DNA of 15,951 bases, taken from Oscillospiraceae bacterium (lineage in GTDB: Bacteria; Bacillota; Clostridia; Oscillospirales; Acutalibacteraceae). Shown here in pieces: positions 14,326 to 15,951 of this stretch. The first letter of the stretch is position 1, and every line of letters begins with the position of its first letter. A program made the translations under genes and the position numbers. Location: contig WREG01000023.1 of NCBI GenBank assembly GCA_009779455.1, positions 1 through 15,951 on the forward strand, written 5' to 3'. A model generated the notes under the pieces. It ran no database searches. It had not been told where the DNA came from and was given only the letters and a program-made list of their open reading frames with translations.

Positions 14326-14361
14326 CTATACTACAGTTATCAAAATATAGGAGGCTGCAAT

Positions 14362-15951
14362 ATGAACATTTTTTATGAAATCTGCCAATCGGCAAAATCC
14401 GTGATCGCCGTGATCATTTCGGCGCTGCTGGCGCTTTTCCCCGGCTTGATGCCGGACTACAACGGTTTGCCTGCCGCAACGGAGGATATGAGTACCGTGC
14501 CGGTCTATGAAGACGGCACACAGCTGCTGACGCTGGCGGCGAACGGCTTGAGCGATTACCGCATCGTGCGCGGTGAAAACGCCCTGCGCGTGGAAGTCAC
14601 CGCAACGGAGGAATTGCAAGCCTATTTCGCGCAAATCACAGGCGTGACGTTGCCCATTGCCACGGACGCGCAGCCTGCTGCGGAGCGGGAGATAGTCGTC
14701 GGGAAAACCGGCCGCGCCGTTGACGCACTGGCGGATCGGACCGCACTCGGCGAGGACGGTTTCCGCATCACCGTGTCCGGAGAAACGCTGCTGATTGCGG
14801 GCGGCGAAACGCGCGGCACACTCTTCGGCGTATATGCTTTCCTTGAAGATTATCTGGGCTGCCGCTGGTTCACGCCGGAGCTGAAGGTTGTCCCGGCGCT
14901 TGACGTTGCCGCGCTTCCCGCCGATACGGATGTGACGCAGATTCCGGCTTTTTCGTTCCGCCATACCTCTTGGCATAAAGCGCAGGACCCGCATTGGCGC
15001 GCGCAGATGAAATTTAACGCCACAATGACTCCTGTCCACGGCACTATGGACGAAAGCTATACGGACTTATTGATATTCGGCGGCATTGACGCGGGGCATA
15101 CTTTCAGGTTTTTTGTTCCTGCGGAGCAATATTTTGAGAGCAACCCCGAATATTTCGCGTTGAACGCGAGAGGTCAGCGTATGCGCGGGCAAAACTGTCT
15201 TTCAAACCCGGACGTGTTTGAATTGACAAAAGCCTATATCGCCGATTGGATCGCTCAATACCCCAACGCTAAATATTTATCCGTTTCCCAAAATGACAAT
15301 CAGGACTACTGCCGTTGTACACAGTGCGCGGCCGTCGATGCGGCGGAGGGAAGCCCCGCCGGTTCGCTTATAGCCTTTGTGAACAAGGTAGCGGATTACG
15401 CGAAAACGTTGAACCCTGATATTTTTATACATACCTTCGCCTATCAGTATACGGTAAAGCCGCCGAAAAATGTCCGTCCGGCGGATAATGTGGCGATACA
15501 ACTCTGCTCGATTGACAACAACCACAGCGAGCCTTATCAAATAAGCGCTCCGGGGTTTTGTGAGGATATAAAGATATGGGCAGGGTATTGCCCGAACCTT
15601 ATCGTTTGGGATTACACGACAAATTTCGGCCATTATCTGACCCCGTTCCCGGATCTTCGTATTATGCAGGCGAATGTACAGACATTTTTTGAAAACGGCG
15701 CGAGCGGCTATTTCGCGCAGGGTAATTCAATGAGCCTGAGCGGCGAATTCGGTGAGCTGCGGGCTTATATGATCGGCAAGCTGCTGTGGAATCCTTATTG
15801 CGACCTTGAAAAGCTCACGGATGAGTTTCTGTATTACTACTACGGCCCCGGCTATCAAAATATCAAAGAATATATCGAATTCGCGGAAAGCAAACGCGGC
15901 TACAGCTTCCATATCGGTTCAAAACCCATCGTGGCCGTGCTGTTCAACCCC
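14362..15951 (+). CDS. DUF4838 protein with GH67-type N-terminal domain, 3' end outside window
   Basis: The frame is open to the last base (530 codons, no stop), so the C terminus is missing. Residues 5-30 are a hydrophobic signal or anchor (VIAVIISALLALFPG). Residues about 60-190 resemble the alpha-glucuronidase N-terminal domain that also occurs in many other glycan enzymes (ELQAYFAQITGVTLPI, then GTLFGVYAFLEDYLGCRWFT). From about 255 it reads as DUF4838: FFVPAEQYFESNPEYFALN, then SVSQNDNQDYCRCTQC with the characteristic Cys-x-Cys-xx-Cys, and later VWDYTTNFGHY. The reaction is not established from sequence; a secreted or surface glycoside hydrolase acting on uronic-acid or hexosamine-containing glycans is a reasonable family-level guess. 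The start follows AGGAGG at 14349-14354. It has its own strong promoter and is transcribed away from the radical SAM operon. Confidence 0.85.
   Translation, partial: MNIFYEICQSAKSVIAVIISALLALFPGLMPDYNGLPAATEDMSTVPVYEDGTQLLTLAANGLSDYRIVRGENALRVEVTATEELQAYFAQITGVTLPIATDAQPAAEREIVVGKTGRAVDALADRTALGEDGFRITVSGETLLIAGGETRGTLFGVYAFLEDYLGCRWFTPELKVVPALDVAALPADTDVTQIPAFSFRHTSWHKAQDPHWRAQMKFNATMTPVHGTMDESYTDLLIFGGIDAGHTFRFFVPAEQYFESNPEYFALNARGQRMRGQNCLSNPDVFELTKAYIADWIAQYPNAKYLSVSQNDNQDYCRCTQCAAVDAAEGSPAGSLIAFVNKVADYAKTLNPDIFIHTFAYQYTVKPPKNVRPADNVAIQLCSIDNNHSEPYQISAPGFCEDIKIWAGYCPNLIVWDYTTNFGHYLTPFPDLRIMQANVQTFFENGASGYFAQGNSMSLSGEFGELRAYMIGKLLWNPYCDLEKLTDEFLYYYYGPGYQNIKEYIEFAESKRGYSFHIGSKPIVAVLFNP

Overview
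The window is most likely from an anaerobic Clostridia-type Bacillota, probably an uncultured gut or rumen lineage. This rests on strong AGGAGG-type ribosome binding sites, tight operons, a GC-rich coding bias and the gene families present. It is a carbohydrate and lipid catabolism region rather than a classical phage or transposon island. No rRNA, tRNA, CRISPR array or transposase was seen.

Layout. (1) 1-3793, plus strand: the 3' part of a methylmalonate-semialdehyde dehydrogenase gene (mmsA/iolA), a single-domain neutral-ceramidase-like hydrolase, and an inositol 2-dehydrogenase-type oxidoreductase (iolG). Both gaps between these genes hold inverted repeats built from short repeated units, with unrelated sequences. 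One of them also forms a four-tract G-quadruplex motif. (2) 3921-4985: a secreted sphingomyelinase-like EEP-fold phosphodiesterase, followed by a good rho-independent terminator. (3) 5160-10131: a roughly 12-TM membrane protein of unknown function coupled to a 1129-aa GH92 alpha-mannosidase-family enzyme with extra C-terminal beta-domains and no signal peptide. (4) 10146-10633: a conspicuously AT-rich small gene resembling immunity proteins, followed by a short, internally deleted and mostly synonymously diverged copy of the GH92 3' end. This is a scar of insertion or recombination. (5) 10631-14096, minus strand: an apparent three-gene operon of an exported protein of unknown function, a SPASM-like radical SAM enzyme, and a stand-alone E2-type (CAT-fold) acyltransferase without a lipoyl domain. 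(6) 14097-14361: a divergent control region with back-to-back promoters and dyads. (7) 14362-end, plus strand: a GH67N/DUF4838 protein cut by the window edge.

How it may work together. The ceramidase-like and sphingomyelinase-like hydrolases lie beside two inositol-catabolism genes, an alpha-mannosidase-family enzyme and an alpha-glucuronidase-related protein. These parts would fit stepwise breakdown of inositol-containing sphingolipids, such as fungal mannosyl-inositol-phosphoceramide or plant GlcA-inositol-phosphoceramide. This is inference. The ceramidase-like and GH92 proteins lack visible secretion signals, and both families have members with other substrates. The minus-strand radical SAM/acyltransferase operon is a separate unit that may modify a lipid or peptide.
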